Origin: Galactobacter valiniphilus
GTDB lineage: Bacteria; Actinomycetota; Actinomycetes; Actinomycetales; Micrococcaceae
Assembly: GCF_003575975.1 (NCBI RefSeq)
Contig: NZ_QQXK01000001.1
Coordinates: 1 to 64,000 of the forward strand
Reading direction: 5' to 3'
DNA: 64,000 nucleotides
In this document: positions 16,486 to 23,933 of the stretch, in pieces
Numbering within the stretch: position 1 is the stretch's first letter
Layout of the letters: the number at the start of each line of letters is the position of its first letter
Notes under the pieces: generated by a model
Database searches by the model: none
What the model was told of the DNA's origin: nothing
The model's input: the letters and a program-made list of their open reading frames with translations, nothing else
Position numbers and translations under genes: made by a program

Positions 16486-16884
16486 TCAGGCCTCGGCGCC
16501 CGGCGGCTGCACGCCCTTGCGCGCCTGTTCCTCCGCGGCGATGCGGGCGTGCACGTCCTTCATGTCGATGGCCTTGACGGCCTCCACGAGATCGGCGAAG
16601 TCGGTGCGACTGAGGGCGCCCGGCTCGGAGTAAACCAGCACCTTGTCGCGGAAGGCCATGAGCGTGGGGATGGAGGTGATGTTGGCGGCCGCGGCGAGCG
16701 CCTGCTCGGCCTCCGTGTCCACCTTGGCGAACACCGCATCGGGGTGGTCCGCGGAGACCGCCTCGTAGACGGGCGCGAACCCGCGGCACGGCCCACACCA
16801 TGCCGCCCAGAAGTCGACGAAGACGATCGGGTTGGATTCGATCACCTCGCCGAAGGTGCTCTCGGTCACATCGATGGTTGCCAT
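16486..16884 (-). CDS. trxA: Thioredoxin
   Basis: 132 residues. Active site WCGPC (FWAAWCGPCRGFAPVY, around residue 30) and the cis-Pro loop ITSIPTLMAF. The C-terminal ~25 residues (HARIAAEEQARKGVQPPGAEA) form an extra charged tail beyond the usual 105-110. ATG 16884 gives the usual start (MATIDVTESTFGEVI); an in-frame ATG two codons upstream is also possible. A cytosolic disulfide reductase, probably co-transcribed with the acyl-CoA synthetase. Confidence 0.9.
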   Translation of the reverse strand: MATIDVTESTFGEVIESNPIVFVDFWAAWCGPCRGFAPVYEAVSADHPDAVFAKVDTEAEQALAAAANITSIPTLMAFRDKVLVYSEPGALSRTDFADLVEAVKAIDMKDVHARIAAEEQARKGVQPPGAEA

Positions 16885-16981
16885 GAGCACACCCTAGCCG
16901 TGCGCGGCCGCGCGGGCGATGCCTCCGGAGGCGCGGCGGCCCGTGAGGTCGCCCCGGATGCGGCCGCGCGCCGTCGTCCCC

Positions 16982-17129
16982 TAGGATCAAGGGGTCGTAA
17001 GCGGGCCCCTCTGGCCCGCCAGGGCCCGAAAAAGGGGCACCAGCTAGTCCGGAAGCGTTCGCGCCGGGCCGGTCTCGCGAGACACATACGGAATCCTTCT
17101 CATTCCCTTGATCTCGCGATTGGACCCCC
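16982..17129 (+). promoter_or_regulatory. Putative promoter and structured 5' leader of the ThDP enzyme gene
   Basis: TAGGAT at 16982-16987 resembles a -10 box. The resulting ~135-nt leader contains a strong bulged hairpin (CGGGCC 17002-17007 with GGCCCG 17023-17028, inner CTGGC/GCCAG), a CCGG...CCGG pairing near 17050-17077 and the palindrome TCTCGCGAGA. It matches no riboswitch class known to me. Confidence 0.35.
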
Positions 17130-18788
17130 ATGCCCACCGTTTCCGCCCACGTGGCCGCGACCCTTGCCTCCCACCTCAAGCACGTCTACGGCGTCATGGG
17201 CAACGGCAACGCCTACTTCCTCGACGCCCTGGTGCGCAGCACCGACGCGAGCTACGTGCCGGTGCGCCACGAGGCCGGCGCCGTGTTCGCGGCCGACGCC
17301 CACTTCCGCGCCGGTGGCGGGCTCGCCGCCGCGACCACGACCTACGGCGCCGGCTTCACCAACACCATGACGGCGCTCGCCGAGGCGGTGCAGGCGCATG
17401 TGCCGCTCGTGCTCGTGGTGGGCGACGAGCCCACGTCCGGCCCGCGCCCGTGGGACGTCGACCAGATCGCCATGGCCTCCGCCGTGGGCGCCCGCACCTA
17501 CACGGTGGGCCTGACCGATGCCGCCGCCACGACGTCCATCGCCGTGGAGCACGCGCTGCGCTTCAACGTGCCGACCGTCCTGGCCATCCCCTACGACGTC
17601 GCGCGCCTCGAGGCCGGCCCGGTCCCCGCCACGGCGCCCACGCGCCCGGCACCGCCCGTCGTCCCGGCCGGCGAGTTCGCCGAGGCGACCCTGGCCTCCG
17701 TGGCCGAGGCCCTCGCCGGCGCCGAGCGCCCCTTCCTCCTGGCCGGGCGCGGCGCCTGGCTCTCCGGAGCGGGCGAGGCGCTCGGCGAGCTGGCCGCGCT
17801 CACGCACGCCGTCACCGCCACCTCGGCGCTGGGCCGCGGGCTCTTCCCGCAGGGGGAGTTTGACCTGGGCGTGGCCGGCGGCTTCGGCGCGCCCGCCGCG
17901 ATGGATCTGGTCCGCGAGGCAGACGTCGCCGTGGTCTTCGGCGCGGGCCTGAACCAGTTCACGATGCGCTTCGGCGCCCTCTTCGCTCCCGGCACCCGCG
18001 TCATCCAGGTGGACACCGAGCCCACCGCCACGCACGCCCACGTGGGCACGTATCTGCGCGGCGACGCAGCGTGGGTCGCCTCCGAGCTGGTGGCGCGGCT
18101 CAAGGCCAAGGGGCTCGACGGCGCGGGCACGGGGTGGCGCGAGGCGCAGGACTTCGCGGCGCTGCGCGAGCGCGAGGTCCCGGCGGAGTTCGCGGAGGAC
18201 GGCCGGCTGGACCCGCGCGCCGCGGCCGCGGCGCTGGCGCCGCTGTTGCCGCGGGAGCGCGTGGTGGTCTCCGACGGCGGACACTTCCTCGGCTGGGCCA
18301 ACATGTACTGGCCCGTGGCCCGCCCCGACCGCATGCTCATGGTCGGCACGGCCTACCAGACCATCGGCACGGGCTTCCCGTCCATGCCGGGCGCCGCGGA
18401 TGCGCGCCCCGAGTCGACCGTGGTGCTGACCTCCGGCGACGGCGGCGGGCTCATGGCCCTCGCCGACCTCGAGACCGCGGTGCGCCATTGCGGCGGGCGC
18501 GGCCTCGCGGTGATCTGGAACGACGCGGCCTACGGCGCCGAGGTGAACCTCTACGGCGTGCTGGGACTCGAGCGCTCCCCCATGCTCATCGAGCAGGTGG
18601 ACTTCGCCGCCCTCACCGAGTCCTTCGGCGGCCGCGGCGTGGTGATCAACCGCCTCGAGGATCTCTCCGCGCTTGCCGCGTGGCGCGAGGAGGACCCGGC
18701 CACGCGCCCGTTCCTCACGCTGGATCTGCGGATCTCCGGGGCCGTCATCGCCCCGCACCAGTACGAGGTCATCGAACAGAACCGCTGA
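17130..18788 (+). CDS. Thiamine-diphosphate-dependent enzyme (acetolactate synthase/decarboxylase superfamily)
   Basis: A 552-residue three-domain ThDP enzyme. The N-terminal PYR domain has the catalytic Glu48 in VRHEAGAV, the middle domain begins near residue 185, and the C-terminal PP domain has the ThDP/Mg motif GDGGG ... WNDAAYGAE (about residues 432-468). Overall closest in feel to IlvB-like and benzoylformate-decarboxylase-like proteins, but an ALS identity is not supported: there is no small subunit and no ilv context. The reaction is probably decarboxylation or carboligation of a 2-oxo acid. It is convergent with the FAD oxidase, with a shared terminator between them. Confidence 0.75.
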   Translation: MPTVSAHVAATLASHLKHVYGVMGNGNAYFLDALVRSTDASYVPVRHEAGAVFAADAHFRAGGGLAAATTTYGAGFTNTMTALAEAVQAHVPLVLVVGDEPTSGPRPWDVDQIAMASAVGARTYTVGLTDAAATTSIAVEHALRFNVPTVLAIPYDVARLEAGPVPATAPTRPAPPVVPAGEFAEATLASVAEALAGAERPFLLAGRGAWLSGAGEALGELAALTHAVTATSALGRGLFPQGEFDLGVAGGFGAPAAMDLVREADVAVVFGAGLNQFTMRFGALFAPGTRVIQVDTEPTATHAHVGTYLRGDAAWVASELVARLKAKGLDGAGTGWREAQDFAALREREVPAEFAEDGRLDPRAAAAALAPLLPRERVVVSDGGHFLGWANMYWPVARPDRMLMVGTAYQTIGTGFPSMPGAADARPESTVVLTSGDGGGLMALADLETAVRHCGGRGLAVIWNDAAYGAEVNLYGVLGLERSPMLIEQVDFAALTESFGGRGVVINRLEDLSALAAWREEDPATRPFLTLDLRISGAVIAPHQYEVIEQNR

Positions 18789-18804
18789 CCGGGCAGACCG
18801 AAGA

Positions 18805-18851
18805 ACGACGCCGCGGTGGCGCCCCACGCTGGGGCGCCACCGCGGCGTCGT
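18805..18851. terminator. Bidirectional terminator between convergent genes
   Basis: A 21-bp perfect stem (18805-18825 with 18831-18851) around a 5-nt loop, between the ThDP gene and the FAD oxidase. Its base is ACGACGCC/GGCGTCGT, a member of the GCACGACG word family. Confidence 0.85.
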
Positions 18852-18873
18852 CGTCCGCTGGGCGCGGGCCGGC

Positions 18874-20244
18874 TCAGGAGCGCCCGGCGACCTTGTTCGC
18901 GAGCGCGGCGATGCGCGAGGTCTTGGTGGCGCCGGCCGCCTCGGCACGGTCCGCGTGGCCGTAGGCCGCGTAGAGGCCGTGCGTGGCGATCCAGCGCAGC
19001 GGCTCGATCTCCCACTTTCGCACGCGATGGTTGACCCACGGCAGGCCGGCCAGCTCGGTGTCGCGGCCGAGGATGAGGTCGGTGAGCGTGCGCCCGGCCA
19101 GGTTGGTGGTCGTGACGCCCGTGCCGACATAACCGCCGGCCCAGGCCATCCCCGTGCCCCGGTCCAGGCCCACCGTGGCGGCCCAATCGCGCGGGACGCC
19201 GAGGACACCGGACCACGCGTGCTCGATCGCGGCGCCGTGCGTGGACGGGAAGAAGCGGTGGAGGATCTCGGTGAGCGTGTCCACCGTGCGCTGGGGGGTC
19301 TGTCCGTCCAGATCGGTGCGCGAGCCGTACTTGTACGGCACCCCGCGCCCGCCGATCGCGATGCGATCATCGGCCGTGCGCTGCGCGTACATGTACACGT
19401 GCGCGAAGTCGCCGAGCACCTGGCCGCGGTCCCAGCCGATCTGCTCCCACACGCTCACCGGGAGCGGCTCGGTAGCGATGAGCGAGGAATTCATGGGGAG
19501 CCAGGCGCGGTGCAGGCCCTTCAGATTCTCCGTGAAGCCCTCCGTGGCGCGGACGACAAACTCGGCGCTCACGGTGGCGCGGTCCGTGACGACGCGCCCC
19601 GGTTCGAGCGAGAGCGCGCGGGTTCCCTCGTAGATCTCCACGCCGCGGCGCTCCACCGCGGCGGCCAGCCCGGAGACGAGCTTGGCCGGCTGAATCCGGG
19701 CCGCGTGCGGGTGCCAGGCCGCTGCCAGGGTGCCCTCCACGTTGATCTGCTCGGTCGCCGCGGCGGCCTCGAGCAGCTCGACGTCGGCGTGGCGCCACTG
19801 CGCCTCCGCCTCGACAAAGGCACGCAGGCGCTGGGCCTGCGCCGGCGTGTAGGCGACGTTGAACTCGCCGCCCTTCTTGAGGTCGGCGTCGATCCCCTCG
19901 GCCGCCGCAACGGCGATCACCTCGTCCACCGTGGCGTTCATGGCGGCCTGGAAGCGCTCGGCGGCGGCCCGGCCGTGGGTCGTCACATACTGCTCGCGCC
20001 CGCCCGTGATGGAGTTGGTGAGCCAGCCGCCGTTGCGGCCCGAGGCCCCGTAACCCGCGTGACGCTGCTCGATGATCGCGATGCGCAGATCCGGCTGTTC
20101 CCGCTTCAGGTAGTAGGCAGTCCAGAGGCCCGTGTAGCCGGCTCCGACGATGGCGACGTCCACCTGGGTATCGCCGTGCAACGGCTCGCGGGGCGTGGGT
20201 GCACCGATCTGCTCCCACCAATGGGAGACGTGGCCGTTGATCAT
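18874..20244 (-). CDS. FAD-dependent oxidoreductase, DadA/PuuB (DAO) family
   Basis: A 456-residue flavoprotein. The FAD Rossmann motif is VDVAIVGAGYTGLWTAYYL (about residues 29-47) with Glu following (IIEQRHAGYGASGRNGG). The C-terminal FAD-closing region is WAGGYVGTGVTTTNLAGRTL. The family oxidises amines or N-methyl/D-amino acids (gamma-glutamylputrescine oxidase, DadA); the substrate is unknown. ATG 20244 is chosen because GAAGGA precedes it and the family N-terminus (HVSHWWEQIG) begins there. A TetR-type palindrome (20276-20297) sits 32 bp upstream and may control it. Confidence 0.82.
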   Translation of the reverse strand: MINGHVSHWWEQIGAPTPREPLHGDTQVDVAIVGAGYTGLWTAYYLKREQPDLRIAIIEQRHAGYGASGRNGGWLTNSITGGREQYVTTHGRAAAERFQAAMNATVDEVIAVAAAEGIDADLKKGGEFNVAYTPAQAQRLRAFVEAEAQWRHADVELLEAAAATEQINVEGTLAAAWHPHAARIQPAKLVSGLAAAVERRGVEIYEGTRALSLEPGRVVTDRATVSAEFVVRATEGFTENLKGLHRAWLPMNSSLIATEPLPVSVWEQIGWDRGQVLGDFAHVYMYAQRTADDRIAIGGRGVPYKYGSRTDLDGQTPQRTVDTLTEILHRFFPSTHGAAIEHAWSGVLGVPRDWAATVGLDRGTGMAWAGGYVGTGVTTTNLAGRTLTDLILGRDTELAGLPWVNHRVRKWEIEPLRWIATHGLYAAYGHADRAEAAGATKTSRIAALANKVAGRS

Positions 20245-20275
20245 CGAGGGGTCCTTCCGGGGGTGAGCTGCGTCA

Positions 20276-20297
20276 CGACCAACCGTATGGTCGGTCG
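20276..20297. promoter_or_regulatory. TetR-type operator-like palindrome upstream of the FAD oxidase
   Basis: CGACCAACC GTAT GGTCGGTCG: 9-bp arms with one mismatch around a 4-bp centre. It lies 32 bp before the oxidase ATG, overlapping where the promoter should be. No TetR regulator gene is in the window, so the regulator would act in trans. Confidence 0.45.
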
Positions 20298-20398
20298 ACA
20301 GCGCGGCGCAAGAAGTCGGCGCCCCTTGGGCCGTCCTCCCCCGGCACCGCCGTCCCCCGCCCGTCGTCCCCCGCCGGTCGCCCCCCTCTCCTGCCCCG

Positions 20399-20454
20399 AT
20401 CGGAGTGCGAAATGTCGTGAAATTCCCCGATTTCACGACATTTCGCACTCCGAT
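20399..20454. repeat. 25-bp-arm palindrome, ATCGGAGTG family (copy A)
   Basis: The left arm 20399-20423 (ATCGGAGTGCGAAATGTCGT...) is perfectly complementary to 20430-20454 around TCCCCG. It lies in the 326-bp gap between rtcB and the FAD oxidase and could end rtcB transcription. The remainder of that gap (20298-20398 and 20455-20570) shows no gene. Related copies lie at 41986-42043 and 47502-47557. Confidence 0.8.
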
Positions 20455-20570
20455 CCAGGGGCTGGGGGAGAGGGAAGGCGCGAGCGGGCGGCAGCGAGGG
20501 GCGCGTGGGCACCAAGGCGCCCCGCGCCCGCCGACCGAGCCGGCGGGCGGGGGCGTCCCCTCCCGCCGAC

Positions 20571-21737
20571 TCAGTCGCCCTTCACGTTGACGATCTGACG
20601 CAGCGTGTGCCGGATCTCGACGAGGTCGGCGGCGTCCTCCATGACCTGATCGATCGGCTTGTACGCGGCCGGGATCTCGTCGATGAAGGCGTCGGTGTCG
20701 CGGTACTCGATGCCGACCATCGCCTCGCGCAGCTGCTCGAGGCTGAAGGTCCGCCGCGCCGCCGAGCGCGAGTACTCGCGCCCCGCGCCGTGCGGCGAGG
20801 AGTTCAGCGACACCGGGTTGCCGAGGCCGCGCACCACGTAGGACGCGGTGCCCATGGAACCCGGGATGAGCCCGTCGTCGCCCGGGGCCGCCTTGATGGC
20901 GCCCTTCCTGGAGACCCAGACCCGCTTGCCGAAGTGCTGCTCCGACTCGGTGAAGTTGTGGTGGCAGTTGATTCGCTCGAGCTCACGCACGGGCGTGCCG
21001 ACCCACTCCCCCACCTGCCGGATGACGCGGTCCATCATTTCCTCGCGGTTCAGCAGCGCGAAGTGCTGCGCCCAGCGCAGCTCCCGGATGTAGGCGTTGA
21101 ACTCGTCGGTTCCCTCGACGAGGTAGGCCAGATCCGGGTCGGGCAGCTCGATCCACCAGCGCTTGGCCAGGGCGGCCGCCACCTTGATGTGGTGCTGGGC
21201 GATCTTGTTGCCCACACCGCGCGAACCCGAGTGCAGGAAGAGCCACACTGCATCCTCCTCGTCGAGGGAGACCTCGATGAAGTGGTTGCCGGAGCCGAGC
21301 GTGCCGAGCTGGTGCGTCCAGTTCCCGGCATACGAGGCCGGATCGAATCCGGCCCGCTCGGCCCGCTGCGCCAGTTCCTCGATGCGGGGAACCGCGGTGG
21401 CCACGATCTTCTTGTTGTAGGCGCCGGCCGAGAGCGGAATGGCCCGCTCGATGGCCTCGCGCACGCTGCGCCGATCCTCGGGCAGCTCGCTCGCGTTGAA
21501 CTGTGTCTTCACGGCGATCATGCCGCAGCCGATATCCACGCCCACGGCCGCGGGAATGATGGTCCCCAGCGTGGGAATGACCGAACCGACCGTGGCGCCC
21601 TTGCCCAGGTGGGCGTCGGGCATGAGGGCCAGGTGCGGGTAGATGAACGGCAGCGACGAAGTCGCTATCGCCTGCTCCTTGGTCTTCTCATCCAGGATGG
21701 AAGCCCAATTCATGAGCCGGCGGTTGATCCTTTCCAT
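20571..21737 (-). CDS. rtcB: RNA 3'-phosphate/5'-OH ligase RtcB
   Basis: A 388-residue GTP- and Mn-dependent RNA ligase. Visible: PDAHLGKGATVG, the metal cysteine in GVDIGCGMIA (about residue 73), the GNHFIEV metal loop, HSGSRGVGNK, and the guanylylated His in SSPHGAGREYSR. This short form (~390 versus ~480 residues) is typical of actinobacteria. ATG 21737 is chosen with GGAAAG upstream; the open frame extends further 5' but has no other good start. Its role is RNA repair of cleaved tRNAs or other RNAs. A 50-residue frame and a terminator lie just upstream. Confidence 0.92.
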   Translation of the reverse strand: MERINRRLMNWASILDEKTKEQAIATSSLPFIYPHLALMPDAHLGKGATVGSVIPTLGTIIPAAVGVDIGCGMIAVKTQFNASELPEDRRSVREAIERAIPLSAGAYNKKIVATAVPRIEELAQRAERAGFDPASYAGNWTHQLGTLGSGNHFIEVSLDEEDAVWLFLHSGSRGVGNKIAQHHIKVAAALAKRWWIELPDPDLAYLVEGTDEFNAYIRELRWAQHFALLNREEMMDRVIRQVGEWVGTPVRELERINCHHNFTESEQHFGKRVWVSRKGAIKAAPGDDGLIPGSMGTASYVVRGLGNPVSLNSSPHGAGREYSRSAARRTFSLEQLREAMVGIEYRDTDAFIDEIPAAYKPIDQVMEDAADLVEIRHTLRQIVNVKGD

Positions 21738-21876
21738 TGTTCTTTCCTTGGTGTGCGCCCTGCTGCTCAACGTCGCCGGCCGGACGGCGTTGTTTGCTGG
21801 GGTGAGGTGGGATCCGAGACGGTCCTCCCTCGCGCATCCCGCTGCGCGCGATGCGCGGTGAGCGGGAAAGGAAGAA

Positions 21877-21902
21877 GCCCCGGACCGTGTGGGTTCCGGG
21901 GC
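21877..21902 (-). terminator. Terminator between the small upstream frame and rtcB
   Basis: GCCCCGGA pairs with TTCCGGGGC (21877-21884 with 21894-21902), and on the minus strand it is followed by TTCTTCCTTTCC. It lies between the stop of the 50-codon frame and the rtcB start, so it ends that upstream unit or acts as an attenuator. Confidence 0.65.
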
Positions 21903-21931
21903 CGAAGATCGGCGCCATGCGGCGCCAAGAC

Positions 21932-22084
21932 TCAGCTCTGGTGACCCATCGATCGATGCTGGGAACCCTGGAAGTTCAGGGGTTCTGCCAGCTCGCGGAC
22001 GGCGGCGGGCAGCCCGAAGGAAGCCGGCTTGAAGCCCGGATTCTTCGCAAAGCTGGTGCGCTGCACGGTGATGTCCTTGATCAA
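21932..22084 (-). CDS. Possible 50-residue protein upstream of rtcB
   Basis: A TTG-initiated frame with coding-like third positions (mostly G/C), encoding ...DITVQRTSFAKNPGFKPASF...RSMGHQS. No family recognised. It is preceded by hairpin CGCCCCG/GCGGGGCG and further up by TTGACA (minus strand, near 22145), and is followed by a T-tailed terminator. It could be a small gene, a leader peptide for rtcB, or the remnant tail of a lost gene. Confidence 0.4.
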   Translation of the reverse strand: MIKDITVQRTSFAKNPGFKPASFGLPAAVRELAEPLNFQGSQHRSMGHQS

Positions 22085-22200
22085 TCGATGGTCGCCCCGC
22101 TGCGGGGCGTGAGGGACAGCCTGCCCGTCTCGACAGGCAACTGTCAAGGTTGAGGGGCCGTCCGCCGGCGCCTAGAAAACAGGACACCGGACAAAAACGA

Positions 22201-22234
22201 CTTCGCCGGAGTCCGATTCAGGACTCCGGCGAAG
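22201..22234. terminator. Terminator of tRNA-Tyr
   Basis: A 14-bp perfect stem CTTCGCCGGAGTCC/GGACTCCGGCGAAG around GATTCA. On the minus strand it is followed by TCGTTTTTG. It starts 12 bases past the tRNA. Confidence 0.85.
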
Positions 22235-22245
22235 TTCTTTCTGCG

Positions 22246-22327
22246 TGGCAGATGAGGGATTCGAACCCCCGTAGGCAGAACCAGCTGATTTACAGTCAGC
22301 CCCCTTTGGCCGCTCGGGTAATCTGCC
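22246..22327 (-). tRNA. tRNA-Tyr (GTA)
   Basis: An 82-nt class II tRNA: acceptor GGCAGAT/ATCTGCC, long variable arm (TGGTTCTGCC...), anticodon loop CTGTAAA, T loop GGTTCGAATCC. CCA is not encoded. Confidence 0.95.
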
Positions 22328-22367
22328 GCAGGTGGCCTCCGGAAACCCGTTCCGGCGACGACACACC

Positions 22368-22413
22368 ACTATACAGGCACTCGCGCGTGAGTGCGAAATC
22401 GGGGTGATCCCAC
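22368..22413 (-). promoter_or_regulatory. tRNA-Tyr promoter with shared ACCCCGATTTC element
   Basis: On the minus strand, ATCACCCCGATTTCGC is followed after 19 bases by TATAGT (22368-22373). The element and spacing match the tRNA-Thr promoter. Confidence 0.65.
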
Positions 22414-22500
22414 GTCCCGGCGCTCGGCCCGATACCCTGGTGGTTAAGACAAGCCGGAACCGCTTCCGGCGTCATCCCCCAAGGCAAGAAGGAGTGTGTC

Positions 22501-22989
22501 ATGGCGAGCGATTCGACGTTCGACGTGGTGAGCAAGGTCGACAAGCAGGAGGTTTCAAACGCGCTGAACCAGGCGCAGAAGGAGATCGCCCAGCGCTACG
22601 ACTTCAAGGGTGTCGGCGCCGAGATCGACTTCTCCGGAGAGAACATCCTGATCAAGGCCAACGCCGAGGAGCGCGCCAAGGCCGTCCTGGACGTCTTCGA
22701 GTCCAAGCTGGTCAAGCGCGGCATCTCGCTGAAGTCCCTCGACGCCGGCGAGCCCTTCGCCTCCGGCAAGGAGTACCGCATCGAGGCCTCCATCAAGGAG
22801 GGCATCGCCCAGGACGTGGCGAAGAAGATCACCAAGCTCATCCGCGAGGAGGGCCCCAAGTCGGTCAAGGCCGTCATCCAGGGTGACGAGCTGCGCGTCT
22901 CCTCCAAGTCCCGCGACGATCTGCAGGAGACCATGCAGCTGTTGCGCGGCTTCGAGGACGCCGATCTGCAGTTCGTGAACCTGCGCTGA
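22501..22989 (+). CDS. yajQ: YajQ-family nucleotide-binding protein
   Basis: A 162-residue UPF0234/DUF520 protein, a two-domain ferredoxin-like fold that binds nucleotides (c-di-GMP in some bacteria). The N-terminal hallmark STFDVVSKVDKQEVSNALNQ and KEIAQRYDFKGVGAEI, plus the C-terminal LQETMQLLRGFEDADLQFVN, are present. Normal length; AAGGAG sits 8 bases before ATG. Monocistronic with its own terminator. Exact cellular role unknown in this group. Confidence 0.93.
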   Translation: MASDSTFDVVSKVDKQEVSNALNQAQKEIAQRYDFKGVGAEIDFSGENILIKANAEERAKAVLDVFESKLVKRGISLKSLDAGEPFASGKEYRIEASIKEGIAQDVAKKITKLIREEGPKSVKAVIQGDELRVSSKSRDDLQETMQLLRGFEDADLQFVNLR

Positions 22990-23005
22990 GGCCGGCTCGA
23001 ACACC

Positions 23006-23049
23006 GCAAGGGCCCCGCTTTCCTCCTCGGAGGAAAGCGGGGCCCTTGC
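23006..23049 (+). terminator. Terminator of yajQ
   Basis: A 21-bp perfect inverted repeat (23006-23026 with 23029-23049), ending in GCTTTG. It also lies between yajQ and a convergent lipoprotein gene, so it can serve both. Confidence 0.85.
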
Positions 23050-23080
23050 TTTGCGCTCTGCTGCGGTGCGCTGTGCTGGT

Positions 23081-23713
23081 TCAGGGGGCCACGACGAAGG
23101 TGCCGCCCACGATGCCCTGCACCTTCTGGGCCAGCTCGCCCTTCTCGTCCTTCGACTTGTTCACGAGCACGCCCCACTGGCCCTCAGCCATGATCCACGA
23201 GGTCTTGCCCACGCTGGCCCGGACCATGCTCGCGAGGCCGTCTTTGACATCGTCGGGGTTCTCGAAGAACACCGCGCCGATGGTCTTCTCCTTGTAGTCG
23301 CTGCCGATGCAGCGCGCCATGTAGACCTTGCCCTTGGAGATGGTGGTGTCGTCCAGCTCGGTGCCGGCCTCCCCCACCTGGACGTCCGCGCAGGTCACGC
23401 CGAGCGCGGAACCGATGGCCGTCTCGAATTCCTTCCACGTGGTCGGGGCCCCCACGGGGGTGCCCTCGGCCTTCACGCTGGGGGCCTCCACCGAGCTCGT
23501 TGCCATGGAGACGGCGGAGTCGGAGGAGCTCGCTGCCGCGCTTGTGGCAGCGGTGCTGGGGGCCGCCGAGACGGCGGCGGACGAGCTGGCCGCCGGAGCG
23601 CTGGAGGCTGCCGCCGGCGCGCTCGGCGAGCCGCCGCAGGCACCGAGCGCGAGGACGGCGACGCTCCCCAGCGCGCAGGCCGCCGCGAGTCGGCGAATGG
23701 CGGTGCGTGACAT
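23081..23713 (-). CDS. Lipoprotein with long Ser/Ala linker
   Basis: 210 residues. The lipoprotein signal peptide ends in the lipobox LGAC (about residue 26). A low-complexity Ser/Ala linker of some 45 residues then leads to a compact C-terminal domain (~120 residues) with CADV and ARCIG cysteines likely paired, containing GAVFFENPDDVKDGLASMV and KTSWIMAEGQWGVLVN. Domain family not recognised. Anchored on the outer face of the membrane. ATG 23713 starts the signal peptide; a longer frame adds nothing plausible. The architecture is shared with the lipoprotein at 49686. Confidence 0.75.
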   Translation of the reverse strand: MSRTAIRRLAAACALGSVAVLALGACGGSPSAPAAASSAPAASSSAAVSAAPSTAATSAAASSSDSAVSMATSSVEAPSVKAEGTPVGAPTTWKEFETAIGSALGVTCADVQVGEAGTELDDTTISKGKVYMARCIGSDYKEKTIGAVFFENPDDVKDGLASMVRASVGKTSWIMAEGQWGVLVNKSKDEKGELAQKVQGIVGGTFVVAP

Positions 23714-23859
23714 GGTTCCCCCTGTGGTCGATCCCGCCCCACGTTCCGGGCGATGCGCCATAGCCTAGCCTCCTGCGGCCGTGAGCTGCGCGTTCCCGCA
23801 CAGCCCCAGCACAGCCGGGCGGCCTAGAGTTGAGCTCGCCTCCTGAAGGCACGAGTGAT

Positions 23860-23912
23860 AACCCGTCGAGCCCCCATCGAACGCGCTGCGTCCGATGGGG
23901 GCTCGACGGGTT
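23860..23912 (-). terminator. Terminator of efeUOB
   Basis: A 20-bp perfect stem AACCCGTCGAGCCCCCATCG (23860-23879) with 23893-23912, 21 bases after the efeB stop. Confidence 0.75.
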
Positions 23913-23933
23913 CTCGAGGACAGGGAGAGGGCC

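Noticed and set aside
16982-17129. TPP, guanidine or SAM riboswitch ahead of the ThDP enzyme
   Set aside because: The conserved core sequences of these classes are not present; only generic stems are seen.
17130-18788. Acetolactate synthase large subunit (ilvB)
   Set aside because: The fold and ThDP residues fit the superfamily, but there is no small subunit or branched-chain synthesis gene nearby, so a specific name is not justified.
18551-19370. Minus-strand frames across the 3' end of the ThDP gene and the FAD oxidase
   Set aside because: They cross a strong terminator and conflict with two recognised genes.
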